From positions 33,193 to 97,192 of the forward strand of contig CAJTZM010000009.1 in the NCBI GenBank assembly GCA_910583935.1: a stretch of DNA of 64,000 bases, read 5' to 3'. The DNA comes from an uncultured Oscillospiraceae bacterium (lineage in GTDB: Bacteria > Bacillota > Clostridia > Oscillospirales > Ruminococcaceae). Positions 16,481 through 25,914 of the stretch are shown one piece after another. The position numbers and the translations under genes are program-made. Position 1 is the stretch's first letter; every line of letters starts with the position of its first letter. The notes under the pieces were generated by a model. It ran no database searches. It was not told the origin of the DNA and saw only the letters and a program-made list of their open reading frames with translations.

Positions 16481-17233
16481 TTAAGAAGGAATGCCGGGTT
16501 CCTCCGGTTCCTCCGGTTCCTTCGCCGGATCGGGCATTCGAAGACCCAAAGCCTCATCTACCGGCAGAGAAAATACAATTGCGTGCTCACCGCTTTTTTC
16601 CAGGATCCGGCTGCAGATGGACTGCATGACCGTTTTCTTCATCGACAACGGGACGATGGTGAAAACCACCTCTTTTTCCGGCTGGATGGTAATATGAAAA
16701 AAACGGCTGGCCTCTTCGGCACCTGCCGCGCGGGCGCGGACCATCGTCCCGCCCCGGGCGCCTGCCGCTCGAGTTGCATCTACAACCAGGTCCGATTCCC
16801 CATGGGGGATAACGGCGGCAATTAAGGCGAATTGTCTATTTTCCGGCATGGCGGGTACAGCCTCCTTCTGCATCATGGTTTGTACGCTGTTTTGTGGGTC
16901 GGCATGGCGGCTTACCGCCGCGCTGATGCTGTCCAGCGAAAGGGTAAACGCAATCCCCTTGCCCGGAGCCGAAAGCGCCAGGCGTTCCCCCAGCGCCCAT
17001 AAAAACCTTTTTTCCAGCGGCTGAGGAATCAGGCTCATGACAATATCCTTCTCCGGCTCGTCCAGACCCAGATAGTCCATCACCTCAGAACTGGCGGTAC
17101 CCTTTCCAAGGCTGATCATGTGGATGCTTTTATGGATTTGGTTCAGCGTTTCCACCGCCGCCTCCCCTCTGCCCCGGTCCACAATGGTAATCAGCCATTT
17201 TACCGGGAATCGGCCCATTTTCTGTTCAGACAT
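16481..17233 (-). CDS. Tandem PII-like protein paired with DUF1538
   Basis: The 250-residue product appears to hold two PII (GlnB)-like ferredoxin folds. The first begins KWLITIVDRGRGEAAVETLN near residue 10; the second begins FALIAAVIPHGESDLVVDATRAAGARGGT near residue 135 and has the T-loop-like region and VVFTIVPLSMKKTVMQSI. A proline/glutamate tail closes it. PII-like proteins sense nucleotides or metabolites and gate membrane transporters, so it probably regulates the adjoining DUF1538 protein. The ATG at 17233 overlaps the end of that gene by 8 bases and has an AGGAGG site inside it, indicating coupled translation. Confidence 0.75.
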   Translation of the reverse strand: MSEQKMGRFPVKWLITIVDRGRGEAAVETLNQIHKSIHMISLGKGTASSEVMDYLGLDEPEKDIVMSLIPQPLEKRFLWALGERLALSAPGKGIAFTLSLDSISAAVSRHADPQNSVQTMMQKEAVPAMPENRQFALIAAVIPHGESDLVVDATRAAGARGGTMVRARAAGAEEASRFFHITIQPEKEVVFTIVPLSMKKTVMQSICSRILEKSGEHAIVFSLPVDEALGLRMPDPAKEPEEPEEPGIPS

Positions 17234-18755
17234 TTTCCGGTTCCTCCTGGTGAAAATCGATGATTTCATCCTCGACGGATTTTTCCGTCTTGTCCGCGGG
17301 GCCGCCGCGCGTTTTCAGCCGGTACAAAAGCCCTAAAAGCTGGATGGTGATCAAGGGCGTCATGGCTACCATAGCCACAATGCCAAACGCATCGGTCAAA
17401 ATATTGCCGCCTACCGCGTCGCAGGCGCCCATGGCAAAGGGCAGCAAAAAGGTAGCGGTCATAGGTCCGGAGGCCACGCCGCCGGAGTCAAAGGCGATGG
17501 CGGTGAAAATATGCGGGGTAACGAAGGACAGACCCAGCGCCAGCCCATAGCCGGGAAGCAGAAACCACAGCGCCGAAAGCCCGGTGAGCACCCGCGTCAT
17601 GGAAAGGCCCAGAGAAACTGCCATACCGGCGGACAAGGCAGTCATCATGGCCCGCTGGGAAATGGCGCCGCCGGTGACGCTCTCCACCTGCTTGTTGAGC
17701 ACCAGCACCGCCGGTTCGGCCTTGACGATGTAATAGCCGACGACCATTGCCAGCGGGATCAGAATCCAGCGGTAGGAAAGCCCGGCAATCTCCCCGCCCA
17801 GGGAATAGCCGGCGGGCATAAAGCCCACATTGACCCCAGCGAGGAACAGCGTCAGCCCCATAAAGGTGTAAAGGATGCCGATGAGGATTTTAATCAGCTG
17901 GCGGCGGCGCAGCTTGAGGAAAAAGACCTGAAGCAGCAAAAAGAGAAAAAGGATCGGCGCCAGCGCCAGCACCACCTCTTTGGCGTAATCAGGAAAGGCG
18001 CGGCCAAATTCTAAAAAAAGTTCCTTAGTGCTCCCGATTGCAGGAATTTGCAGCGGCGTATAGCTGGAACCGGAGGGGTTGTACAAAAATCCCAGAATCA
18101 GTACCGATAGAATCGGCCCGATGGAACACAGAGCGACCAGGCCAAAGCTGTCGTCCTCCGCCCCCTTGTCGCTTCGCACCGACGTAAGGCCCAGGCCAAG
18201 CGCCATGATAAACGGCACCGTAATCGGACCGGTGGTCACGCCGCCGGAATCAAAGGCGACGGCCAGAAAGGAATCCGGCACAAAAAACGCTAAAAGAAAA
18301 ACTGCGGCGTAGAAAAAAAGCAGAAGATACGAAAGCCTCCAGCGGAATAAAATCCGCAGAAAGGCCAGGACTAAAAACAAACCCACCCCTGCCGCTACCG
18401 TCAGTATCAGCACCATATCCGGCACCGCTGGTGTCTGCCGGGCCAAAACCTGCAGGTCCGGCTCCGCCATGGTAATCACAATCCCCACGGCAAAGCAGGC
18501 AATCACGATCAGCCAAAGCTTTTTTGTGCGGGTCAGATGCTCACCCGCCTGCTGGCCGATGGGCATCATCGCCATATCCGCTCCCAAGGAAAAAAAGCCC
18601 ATACCGACTACCAAAAGCACCGCGCCTGTGAGAAAAAGCATCAGCGTTTCCAGCGGCAAAGGCGCCACCGTCGTGCTTAAGGCCAAAACGATCAGCGTTA
18701 TGGGAATGACCGACGAAAAGGATTCATGTATCTTTTCCTTGAGTTTCTTGTTCAA
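17226..18755 (-). CDS. DUF1538 membrane protein, internally duplicated
   Basis: A 509-residue polytopic membrane protein of the DUF1538 family with roughly 12-14 hydrophobic segments. It is built from two homologous halves: a motif of the form A-x-A-FDSGGV-x2-GP-x-T occurs once near residue 170 (VAFDSGGVTTGPIT) and again near residue 415 (IAFDSGGVASGPMT). This looks like an inverted or tandem repeat transporter. The substrate is unknown. The start is a TTG with AGGAGGGG 11 bases upstream. It is the first gene of a two-gene operon with the PII-like regulator. Confidence 0.8.
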   Translation of the reverse strand: MNKKLKEKIHESFSSVIPITLIVLALSTTVAPLPLETLMLFLTGAVLLVVGMGFFSLGADMAMMPIGQQAGEHLTRTKKLWLIVIACFAVGIVITMAEPDLQVLARQTPAVPDMVLILTVAAGVGLFLVLAFLRILFRWRLSYLLLFFYAAVFLLAFFVPDSFLAVAFDSGGVTTGPITVPFIMALGLGLTSVRSDKGAEDDSFGLVALCSIGPILSVLILGFLYNPSGSSYTPLQIPAIGSTKELFLEFGRAFPDYAKEVVLALAPILFLFLLLQVFFLKLRRRQLIKILIGILYTFMGLTLFLAGVNVGFMPAGYSLGGEIAGLSYRWILIPLAMVVGYYIVKAEPAVLVLNKQVESVTGGAISQRAMMTALSAGMAVSLGLSMTRVLTGLSALWFLLPGYGLALGLSFVTPHIFTAIAFDSGGVASGPMTATFLLPFAMGACDAVGGNILTDAFGIVAMVAMTPLITIQLLGLLYRLKTRGGPADKTEKSVEDEIIDFHQEEPENV

Positions 18756-18958
18756 TGGATATCATGCCCCTCCTAAATGTCCAGATTGCCGGGAAAAAAT
18801 CCCTGTAAGCATATAAACCTGTACACAGCCTGAACAGGCGTAATCGGGGCGAGAGAGGATGGCGGCCCCGGACAAATCAAATGCTTTCTGTTTTTAGTAT
18901 AGCATAAAGCCTGGGGCAAAAATGTTAAGAAACTGCAAAAAAATGACGGCGTGCAAAA

Positions 18959-19258
18959 TTAAATCCAGTAATCCAGAACCTCCCGGCCGGCAACCGCATC
19001 CTTCATCTCCTCCTTCACCGCCAGGTGCAGCGGATGGGTCTGGTACGCCTCCATAGCCTCACGGCTGGTAAATTCCGTATAAAGAACCATGTGGTGCTCC
19101 CCCTCCGGCGCAAGATTCAGACCGGTTTGTGCTTTTAAAAGGCCCGGCACCTGTCCGACCATGGCGCCAAACCGCCGGTTGAGCTTTTCCACCAGCCCCT
19201 CCCACTCTTCCCGGGGGATATCTGGGGAAAACCTCCACAATACCAGATGCTTAAACAT
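18959..19258 (-). CDS. Dabb (stress-responsive A/B barrel) domain protein
   Basis: A 99-residue protein that is a single dimeric alpha/beta barrel domain: FKHLVLWRF at the start, LVEKLNRRFGAMVGQVPGLL, HHMVLYTEFTSREAMEAYQTHPLH, and VAGREVLDYW at the end. Such proteins are small cytosolic dimers; some bind hydrophobic ligands or act as ring cleavage or cyclase enzymes, most are uncharacterised. The ATG at 19258 has an AAAGGAGGAG site and coincides with the domain start. Single gene. Confidence 0.88.
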   Translation of the reverse strand: MFKHLVLWRFSPDIPREEWEGLVEKLNRRFGAMVGQVPGLLKAQTGLNLAPEGEHHMVLYTEFTSREAMEAYQTHPLHLAVKEEMKDAVAGREVLDYWI

Positions 19259-19384
19259 AACGACTCCTCCTTTGCAAGGAGTATAGCACAATTGACAGCG
19301 AAAAAAAAGAAGCGTATCATAAAAAAAACATCGGATCCCGGCAGGTCCGGGCCATTAGAATTCTGAAAAGCGGGGGCGGATATT

Positions 19385-20662
19385 TTGGAAAAGATTTTGC
19401 TGGATTACGGTCAGACCCAGGTGGAGGCGGTTTTTGACGGCGCCAAATCGGTGACCTATCTGGAACCGGCAGACCAGCCGGCGATTGCGGACATTAAGGC
19501 GGCCTTTTATCAGGAGGCGGTGGTCCGCCCGGTGGGCAGCGAGCCGCTGGACCGGCTGGTTAAAAAAGACGACCAGGTAACCATCGTCATCAGCGATATC
19601 ACCCGCTATTGGTCCCGGCAGGATCTGGTGTGCCGGGAGCTTGTGGCCTTTCTGCACGAAAGCTGCGGCGTCCCTTATGAAAATATGGCGGTGCTGGTGG
19701 CGCTGGGCACCCACCGGGGACAAAGTGAGGAGGAGCTGCGAAAAATCGCGTCTCAAGAAGTATACGGAAGAGTCCAGGTGATCTGTCACGACTGCGAGGG
19801 AGAGCTTTCTTATCTGGGAAAAACCAGCTTCGGCACCCCGGTCCAGGTCAATCCGCTGGCCGTGGGCCGCAGGGTGATTACCATCGGCGCTACGGTACAC
19901 CACCTTATGTCCGGGTACGGCGGCGGCAGAAAGAGCATTTTGCCCGGCATCAGCGGCAAGGAAACCATTCTTCATAACCACATGATGTGCCTGGACCCCC
20001 TAAAGCCCCAATCCTCCAGCCGCATCGGCATGGGAAAGCTGGAGGATAACCCGGTCCATCTGGACATGGTGGAAGCGGCGGCAATGGTGGACCCGGTCTT
20101 TGGGATTAACATCGTCATGAACAAGGACGGACGCCAATGCCGGCTGGTCTGCGGCCACTGGCTGAAGGCCTGGGAGGAAAGCTGCCGGATCGTTCAGCAG
20201 ACCGCCGGCGTTCCCATCCGGGAAAAGGCTGACATCGTCATCGCCAGCTGCGGCGGGTACCCCAAAGATATCAACCTCTACCAGGGCATTAAGACCCTTT
20301 TGAACATGGGTCAGGCGGTAAAGCCCGGCGGGACCATGATTTTCCTCGCCCAATGCCAAGACGGCGGCGGGGCGCCGGACTTTTTTGACTGGAGCCGGTC
20401 CTTAAAAACCGATTCGCTGGACGCAGACCTGCGGGCAGGCTTTACCATTGCGGGCTATATCTTCTACGCCGGCTGCGAGACCATCCGAAAGGGTCGGGTG
20501 CTGATGCTCACCGAGCTTTCCCCCGAAACCCTAAAGGATATGGGCATCGAGGGCTATACCGATCTGGCGGCGCTTCTATCCCAGGTAGATTTTGCCGGAA
20601 AGGACGTCATCGTCATGCCCCACGGCGGCAGTACGGTGCCCTATGTTTTAGACGAAGCGTAA
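19385..20662 (+). CDS. larA: LarA family (nickel-dependent lactate racemase-like) protein
   Basis: A 425-residue LarA homologue. It carries ISDITRYW, LVALGTHRGQSEEEL with the first catalytic histidine region, IGATVHHLMSGYGGGRKSILPGISG with the His-His pair and glycine-rich loop, and the C-terminal FAGKDVIVMPHGGST. LarA racemases use a nickel pincer cofactor made by LarBCE to interconvert D/L 2-hydroxy acids. Those accessory genes are not in this window, so they must lie elsewhere or this is one of the many LarA paralogues with another 2-hydroxy acid substrate. It starts with TTG behind GGGGGCGG. Confidence 0.85.
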   Translation: MEKILLDYGQTQVEAVFDGAKSVTYLEPADQPAIADIKAAFYQEAVVRPVGSEPLDRLVKKDDQVTIVISDITRYWSRQDLVCRELVAFLHESCGVPYENMAVLVALGTHRGQSEEELRKIASQEVYGRVQVICHDCEGELSYLGKTSFGTPVQVNPLAVGRRVITIGATVHHLMSGYGGGRKSILPGISGKETILHNHMMCLDPLKPQSSSRIGMGKLEDNPVHLDMVEAAAMVDPVFGINIVMNKDGRQCRLVCGHWLKAWEESCRIVQQTAGVPIREKADIVIASCGGYPKDINLYQGIKTLLNMGQAVKPGGTMIFLAQCQDGGGAPDFFDWSRSLKTDSLDADLRAGFTIAGYIFYAGCETIRKGRVLMLTELSPETLKDMGIEGYTDLAALLSQVDFAGKDVIVMPHGGSTVPYVLDEA

Positions 20663-20761
20663 ATGGGGCCGCCCAAGCGCCTGCGACAAAACAAAGCAAG
20701 GCCGGTCGGGACAAACGCCGCCTGCATGGGCTATACTGAAGGGGCAGCGGAGGTGAAAATC

Positions 20762-21622
20762 GTGGATTGGGTAAGAGCTGTTGGAGATGCTGTCGAATAT
20801 ATCGAAAGCCATATCACCGAGGAGATCACCTTGTACGACGTGGCTGGCTGTGTAAACATCTCCCCCTTTTATTTCCACAAGGGGTTCGGCATATTGTGCG
20901 GATACTCTGTGATGGAATATGTCAGAAGCCGCCGGATGGCGCTGGCAGGAGAAGAGCTGATCACCAGCGATTGTTCGATCATCGAACTGGCTATGAAGTA
21001 CGGGTATGATTCCCCCGACAGCTTTACCAGAGCCTTTTCCCGCTTTCACGGACACACGCCTTCGGCGGTGCGAAAAAATAAAACCATGATCAAAGCTTTC
21101 GCGCCGCTTCAGCTGACGATTTCATTGAAGGGCGGTTCTATCATGGAGTACAGGATCACAAAAAAAGAAGCCTTTTCCGTTTTGGGTTCGTCAAAAGAGT
21201 TTCTTTATGAAAACGCGAAGCGGGAAATTCCTTTGTTTTATCAAGAGCATTACGCTTCAGGAAAAGGAAGGTATATCCGCGGCATGTTCGGCGTGAACAT
21301 TGACCCGCAAATGGCAGATGTAAAATTTGAATACCTGATCGCGGATCTTTATAACCCCGCCGTCGATATTCCGGACGGATTTTCTGTGCGGGTCATCCCC
21401 GCTTTTACCTGGGCGGTCTTCCCCTGCAAGGGCCCGCTTCCCCACGCTTTACAGAATGCAAACACCAAAATTTTTTCCGAATGGCTGCCGGCGCTGAAGG
21501 ATTACGAGTTTGCCGCCGGGTACTGTATCGAAATGTATGACGATCCGGACAAATACCCCAACAAAACAAGCGATGAGAATTATTATTCGGAGATTTGGCT
21601 CCCTGTTAAAAAGAAAGCGTAA
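20762..21622 (+). CDS. AraC-family regulator with GyrI-like effector domain
   Basis: A 286-residue two-domain regulator. Residues about 5-105 are the double helix-turn-helix DNA-binding domain: ITLYDVAGCVNISPFYFHKGF is the first HTH and IIELAMKYGYDSPDSFTRAFSRFHGHTPS the second. Residues about 120-286 are a GyrI-like (SOUL/Rob C-terminal) small-molecule-binding domain (YRITKKEAFSVLGSS, FSVRVIPAFTWAVFPCKGP). This order resembles Rob/SoxS-like multidrug regulators. The GTG at 20762 with GCGGAGGTG upstream is preferred to an earlier in-frame ATG. No target operator is identified. Confidence 0.85.
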   Translation: MDWVRAVGDAVEYIESHITEEITLYDVAGCVNISPFYFHKGFGILCGYSVMEYVRSRRMALAGEELITSDCSIIELAMKYGYDSPDSFTRAFSRFHGHTPSAVRKNKTMIKAFAPLQLTISLKGGSIMEYRITKKEAFSVLGSSKEFLYENAKREIPLFYQEHYASGKGRYIRGMFGVNIDPQMADVKFEYLIADLYNPAVDIPDGFSVRVIPAFTWAVFPCKGPLPHALQNANTKIFSEWLPALKDYEFAAGYCIEMYDDPDKYPNKTSDENYYSEIWLPVKKKA

Positions 21623-21732
21623 GCCCGCGCTTCGCATCCTGTGCGAAAGGAAGACTCCAATCTTTTTGCGCTCGTTTTCGCGGCTTGATCTGCCCAAAGC
21701 GGCACGTCTCCCAGTAAAAATTAAAAAAACTA

Positions 21733-21761
21733 TTGACAAATCCGCCGGATTGTGGTTTTAT
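21733..21761 (+). promoter_or_regulatory. Promoter of the T-box leader
   Basis: TTGACA (21733-21738), 17 bases, then TTTTAT (21756-21761). It lies about 20-25 bases before the first stem of the T-box RNA. Confidence 0.6.
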
Positions 21762-21787
21762 AGGTTCAAACCCAAAATCCAAACCGG

Positions 21788-22053
21788 TGAAGTGGAGATA
21801 AAACGGTTTACGCGCTTTCAGAGAGTCGGGGCAGGTGTGAGCCCGGCAGAGATGCGGAACCGACAAATGGACCACTGAGGGCGCGGGGAACAGGACGTCA
21901 AGTCCTTAGTATTCCGCGACGCTGCGCCAGCGTTACAGGGCGGGGAGTGTGTCGGCACTCCGCAGAGGCGGGCATGCTTTTGCATGTCAATCAAGGTGGT
22001 ACCGCAGATGTTTTTGACGTCTGTCCTTGTTTTTCAAGGACGGGCGTTTTTTA
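21788..22053 (+). promoter_or_regulatory. T-box riboswitch, tryptophan specifier
   Basis: The stem I base pairs AGTGG (21790-21794) with CCACT (21871-21875), and the specifier loop just before it reads TGG (21867-21869), the tryptophan codon. The conserved T-box word AAGGTGGTACCGC is at 21993-22005, followed by a terminator hairpin (22018-22052) with a six-T run. Uncharged tRNA-Trp is expected to stabilise the antiterminator and turn on the ABC transporter behind it. The TGG reading is seen directly; tRNA pairing is family knowledge. Confidence 0.92.
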
Positions 22054-22129
22054 TTCCCCAAAAATGCGCCGCCTGCGAAACCCTCGGGCTTTTTCCGGCG
22101 AAAATCAATCGAAAAAGGAGAACCCTGTC

Positions 22130-23113
22130 ATGAAAAGAATAAAACTTTGTAAAATCACAGCCTTGCTGGCGGCCGTCTGTGCGCTGCTCACTCTCTTTGC
22201 CGGCTGCGGCCAGCAGCAGACCGGAAAAATCGACGTCGGCATCATCCAGTTGATTGAAAACGGCGCGTTCAACGATATGCGCGAGGGCTTTATCCAGCAG
22301 ATGAAGGACAAGGGCTACGGCGAAGACAAGGTGAATTTCAACTATAAAAACGCCCAGGGCGACGCGACCAACCTCAACGCCATCTGCCAGGAAATGGTGG
22401 ATAACGGCATGGATCTGGTGGTGACCATCGCCACCCCCGCCTCCCAGGCGATGGTTAATCTGGAAAGCAATATTCCGGTGTTTTTTATCTCGGTTTCCAA
22501 TCCGGTGGGGGCGCGGATTATAAACGATATGGAAAAGCCGGATAAAAACGCCACCGGCACCTCCAACGCCGTTCCGGTCAACGAGATTTTTGATCTGGCC
22601 GACCGGCTGACCCCCGGCTGTAAGACCTACGGCTTTTTGTACTGCACCAGTGAGATCAACGCCGTGACTACGGTGGAAAACAGTAAGGAATATTTAAAAT
22701 CCATCGGCCTTTCCTATGAGGAGGCGGTGGTGACCAACTCCTCCGAGGTCCAGCAGGCGGCCCAGAGCCTCATCGGCAAGGTGGACGCTTTGTTCATCCC
22801 CAATGATTCGGTCATCCAAAGCGCCATGAACCTGGTGGCGGAGGTGGCCCGGGAGGCAAAAATCCCCGCCTACTGCAGCTCCAGCACCACGGTAGAATCC
22901 GGCGGGTTCGCCACCGTTGCCATCAGCGATAGGGAAATCGGCGCCATTACGGCGGATATGGCCATCGAATACCTGGGCGGCAAGGCCATCGCTGAGATCC
23001 CCTCGGTGGTTGTCCCGGCCAATGATGTGGTAATCAACCAAACAACGGCCGAGGCGATCGGCGCCACGATCCCGGAGGAAACCGCCGCTTCGGCAACCAT
23101 TGTAAAGGACTAA
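22130..23113 (+). CDS. trpX: ABC transporter substrate-binding lipoprotein, TrpX-like
   Basis: A 327-residue lipoprotein of the ABC_sub_bind (PF04392-type) family. The signal peptide has a basic start and the lipobox LFAGC (Cys about 25). The mature protein contains the two-lobed periplasmic-binding fold seen in DVGIIQLIENGAFNDMREGF, LVVTIATPASQAMVNLES, PVFFISVSNPVGARI and ALFIPNDSVIQSAM. A Trp-specific T-box upstream makes tryptophan, or a precursor such as indole or anthranilate, the likely ligand, as for TrpXYZ in streptococci. RBS AAAAAGGAG precedes the ATG. Confidence 0.88.
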   Translation: MKRIKLCKITALLAAVCALLTLFAGCGQQQTGKIDVGIIQLIENGAFNDMREGFIQQMKDKGYGEDKVNFNYKNAQGDATNLNAICQEMVDNGMDLVVTIATPASQAMVNLESNIPVFFISVSNPVGARIINDMEKPDKNATGTSNAVPVNEIFDLADRLTPGCKTYGFLYCTSEINAVTTVENSKEYLKSIGLSYEEAVVTNSSEVQQAAQSLIGKVDALFIPNDSVIQSAMNLVAEVAREAKIPAYCSSSTTVESGGFATVAISDREIGAITADMAIEYLGGKAIAEIPSVVVPANDVVINQTTAEAIGATIPEETAASATIVKD

Positions 23114-23146
23114 GGTCCAAAAGCGGCAGAAAAAGGAGAAGTGATT

Positions 23147-24061
23147 ATGACCTTGATGATAGGCTCTTTGCAGCTGGGCTGCATCTACGGGCTGCTGGCG
23201 GTGGGGGTGTACCTGGCCTTTCGCATTCTGGATATTCCCGACCTTTCGGCGGAGGGGACCTTCACCTTTGGGCTGGCGGTCTCCGCCGCGCTGACCGCAA
23301 AGGGACACCCGCTTTTAGGCATCCCCATGGGATTTCTGGCCGGCTGCCTGGGCGGAGCGGTCACCGGCTTTTTGCAGACCAAGCTGCGTATCCACCCGAT
23401 TTTGGCCGGTATTCTGACCATGAGCGGCCTGTACTCGATTAACCTGGCGATTATGGGCTCCAGCTCCAATATCTCCCTGGTTGGGCTGGACACTTTGTTT
23501 CGTATGACCTTTGCCCTGTTCCCCGGCGCCGACAAGGAGCTTCTCAAGCTGGCGCTGGCGGTGTTGTTCTGCGCGGCGGCTGCAGCGGTGCTGGTCCTTT
23601 TCTTTAAGACCCACATCGGTCTTTGCATCCGGGCCGCAGGGGACAACGAGGATATGGTCCGCGCCTCCTCCATCAACGTGGATTCCACCAAAATTCTGGC
23701 GCTGGCCATCGGCAACGGATGCATCGGCCTTTCCGGTGCGCTGCTGGCCCAGTATCAGGGCTTTGCGGATATCAGCTCTGGCATCGGCATTGTGGCGGTG
23801 GGCTTGGCCTCGGTGATCATCGGAGAGCGGCTGTTCGGCCAGCGGGGGGTGACCTGGGGTCTGGCGGCCACCATCGCCGGTTCTATCGTCTACCGGCTGA
23901 TCATCGCGCTGGCTTTAAAGACCAGCCTGTTTCCTGCCTATTTTTTAAAGGTTGTCTCGGCGGTAATCGTGGCGGCGGCCCTTTCCATCCCGGCGATAAA
24001 GGAAATGCTTGCCCGCAGAAGGATCAAAAAGGAGGGACTTGCCCATGCTGTACATCCGTGA
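23147..24061 (+). CDS. trpY: ABC transporter permease, TrpY-like
   Basis: A 304-residue inner-membrane permease of the branched-chain/BPD_transp_2-like type, with about eight to nine hydrophobic segments. It begins LMIGSLQLGCIYGLLAVGVYLAFRILDIPDLSAEG, a hallmark of the YtrF/TrpY permease group, and contains IRAAGDNEDMVRASSINVDS, the loop that contacts the ATPase. The ATG at 23147 fits the AAAAGGAG site better than a GTG two codons upstream. It lies 33 bases after trpX and overlaps trpZ by 17 bases. Confidence 0.88.
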   Translation: MTLMIGSLQLGCIYGLLAVGVYLAFRILDIPDLSAEGTFTFGLAVSAALTAKGHPLLGIPMGFLAGCLGGAVTGFLQTKLRIHPILAGILTMSGLYSINLAIMGSSSNISLVGLDTLFRMTFALFPGADKELLKLALAVLFCAAAAAVLVLFFKTHIGLCIRAAGDNEDMVRASSINVDSTKILALAIGNGCIGLSGALLAQYQGFADISSGIGIVAVGLASVIIGERLFGQRGVTWGLAATIAGSIVYRLIIALALKTSLFPAYFLKVVSAVIVAAALSIPAIKEMLARRRIKKEGLAHAVHP

Positions 24062-24839
24062 TCTTTGTAAGGTGTTTGCGCCGGGAACCCCCAACGCCCA
24101 TACAGCGCTGGATCATCTGAACCTGACCTTGATGCCCGGCGAATTTGTCACCGTGCTCGGCTCCAACGGAGCTGGGAAATCTACCCTCTTTTCCGCCATC
24201 GGCGGCGGTTTTTGGGCGGACAGCGGCAGTATCTTTTTAGATGGAGAAAATATCACCTATCTGCCGGAATATAAGCGGGCGGCAAAAATCGGCCGTTTGT
24301 TTCAGGATCCCATGAAAGGGACGGCCCCCCACATGACCATTGAAGAAAATCTGGCTTTATCCTACTCTCGAAGCCGCCGGCGGGGCCTTTATCTGGCGGT
24401 ATGCAAAAAGGATCGGGATTTTTTCCGGGCAGCGCTGTCCGAATTCGGCATGGGCCTGGAGGACCGTATGAACGCCAAGGTAGGACTTTTATCCGGCGGG
24501 CAGCGGCAGGCGCTGACCTTGTTAATGAGCACCATCGTGCCGCCAAAGCTTTTGCTTTTAGATGAGCACACCGCCGCTCTGGATCCGGCGACCGCCCAGA
24601 AGGTGCTGGAGATTACAAAGGAAATCGTCGCCAAAAACCAGCTGACCACCATGATGATCACCCATAATATCCAGTCCGCCTTAACCTGCGGCAGCCGAAC
24701 CATCATGATGGACGAAGGGCGGATCATCCTGGACCTTTCCGGCGAAGAACGGAAGAAGATGTCCGTTGCCGGACTCATGGATTTGTATGCCGCAAAACAG
24801 CATAAGACGCTGGACAATGACCGAATGCTGCTCAGCTGA
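24045..24839 (+). CDS. trpZ: ABC transporter ATP-binding protein, TrpZ-like
   Basis: A 264-residue ATPase. Walker A is GSNGAGKST, the ABC signature is LSGGQRQAL, Walker B is LLLLDEHTAALDP, and the switch histidine is in MITHNIQSAL. It powers the TrpXY importer; its start lies within the permease gene and has AAAAAGGAGGG upstream, so the two are translationally linked. A strong terminator 50 bases later ends the operon. Confidence 0.92.
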   Translation: MLYIRDLCKVFAPGTPNAHTALDHLNLTLMPGEFVTVLGSNGAGKSTLFSAIGGGFWADSGSIFLDGENITYLPEYKRAAKIGRLFQDPMKGTAPHMTIEENLALSYSRSRRRGLYLAVCKKDRDFFRAALSEFGMGLEDRMNAKVGLLSGGQRQALTLLMSTIVPPKLLLLDEHTAALDPATAQKVLEITKEIVAKNQLTTMMITHNIQSALTCGSRTIMMDEGRIILDLSGEERKKMSVAGLMDLYAAKQHKTLDNDRMLLS

Positions 24840-24890
24840 TGCAATCCGTTTGGCAAGGCGTTCAAAGGGACATCCCCGCAAAAATGATAG

Positions 24891-24928
24891 AAAAAGAAGG
24901 AGAGGGTTTAGGCCCTCTCCTTCTTTTT
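24891..24928. terminator. Bidirectional terminator between trpZ and spo0A
   Basis: A 16-bp perfect stem (AAAAAGAAGGAGAGGG, 24891-24906, with 24913-24928) serves two converging genes. Confidence 0.93.
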
Positions 24929-24981
24929 TCCAAAAAGCCGACAGGCCCTTCCCCATCCGGACAAAATCATGGAATAGACGC

Positions 24982-25764
24982 TCAGGATACCTTGAGTGTC
25001 AGACGCAGCTTATCGCTTAACATGGCGATAAATTCGCTGTTGGTGGGCTTTCCGCGGGAATTGTGAATGGTATAGCCAAAATAGGCATTGAGCGTATCCA
25101 CATCTCCCCGGTCCCAAGCCACCTCAATGGCGTGGCGAATGGCCCGTTCCACTCGGGAGGCGGTTGTGGCAAACTTTTTAGCCACCGTCGGGTAAAGCAC
25201 CTTGGTCACCGCGTTCATCACCTCCGGATCCTTTACCGAAAGCAGGATGGATTCCCGCAGGTAATGGTACCCTTTAATATGTGCGGGAACGCCGATTTGG
25301 TGAATCATTTCAGTCACCATCAGCTCCATATCCTGTCCGCCGGAAGCAAAGGGAACGGTTTTTCCGTTTTTGCCCTTTTCCTCCTCAGAACTGCTGATCA
25401 GCTGTACAATTCGCTCCGCCAAAACCTCGGTATCAAAGGGCTTGAGGAAATAATACCGGGCGCCGGACTGCATAACCTCCTTTTGCAGCGCCATATTGTC
25501 AAAGCCCGACAGGATCATGAACTGAGGCTGCGGCAGATCCTCCTGATCCCGCACCCGCCGCATAACGCCGATAGCGTCGCTGTGCGGCATAAACACATCG
25601 CACAAAACCGCCTGTGGTCTTTGGGCGACAATCGCTTCGTACAGCGCTTCACCGTCCTTCGGCACCAGAACCGCTTCTACGCCAAAACTCTTTAACAAAC
25701 TCGCGCAGGGAACGGCAAATTCCCGGCTTTCATCTGCGATTATGACTTTTCTTGTAATTCCCAT
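24982..25764 (-). CDS. spo0A: Stage 0 sporulation response regulator Spo0A
   Basis: A 260-residue full-length Spo0A. The receiver domain (1-125) has the acidic pair Asp11-Glu12, phosphoacceptor Asp56 in [10 protein letters not shown], the switch Ser in MILSGFDN and Lys in YYFLKPFD. After a linker, residues about 145-258 form the DNA-binding domain with [30 protein letters not shown] (recognition helix) and [21 protein letters not shown]. It is the master switch for sporulation. RBS GGAGGAA precedes the ATG. No spoIVB is seen beside it within the window. A consensus Spo0A box lies about 180 bases upstream. Confidence 0.97.
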   Translation of the reverse strand: MGITRKVIIADESREFAVPCASLLKSFGVEAVLVPKDGEALYEAIVAQRPQAVLCDVFMPHSDAIGVMRRVRDQEDLPQPQFMILSGFDNMALQKEVMQSGARYYFLKPFDTEVLAERIVQLISSSEEEKGKNGKTVPFASGGQDMELMVTEMIHQIGVPAHIKGYHYLRESILLSVKDPEVMNAVTKVLYPTVAKKFATTASRVERAIRHAIEVAWDRGDVDTLNAYFGYTIHNSRGKPTNSEFIAMLSDKLRLTLKVS

Positions 25765-25914
25765 GTCGATGATTCCTCCAAAAACGTTTTTCCCGCAACA
25801 TTTTGTCTATCCAAATACTATCACGTTTCCCCTCGACATGGCAATGAATGGACTGCATGAACTTTCTAAGGAAAGTTTGTGTGGTTTTTTCCCCTTCTTG
25901 ACAGCGCGTTATGC

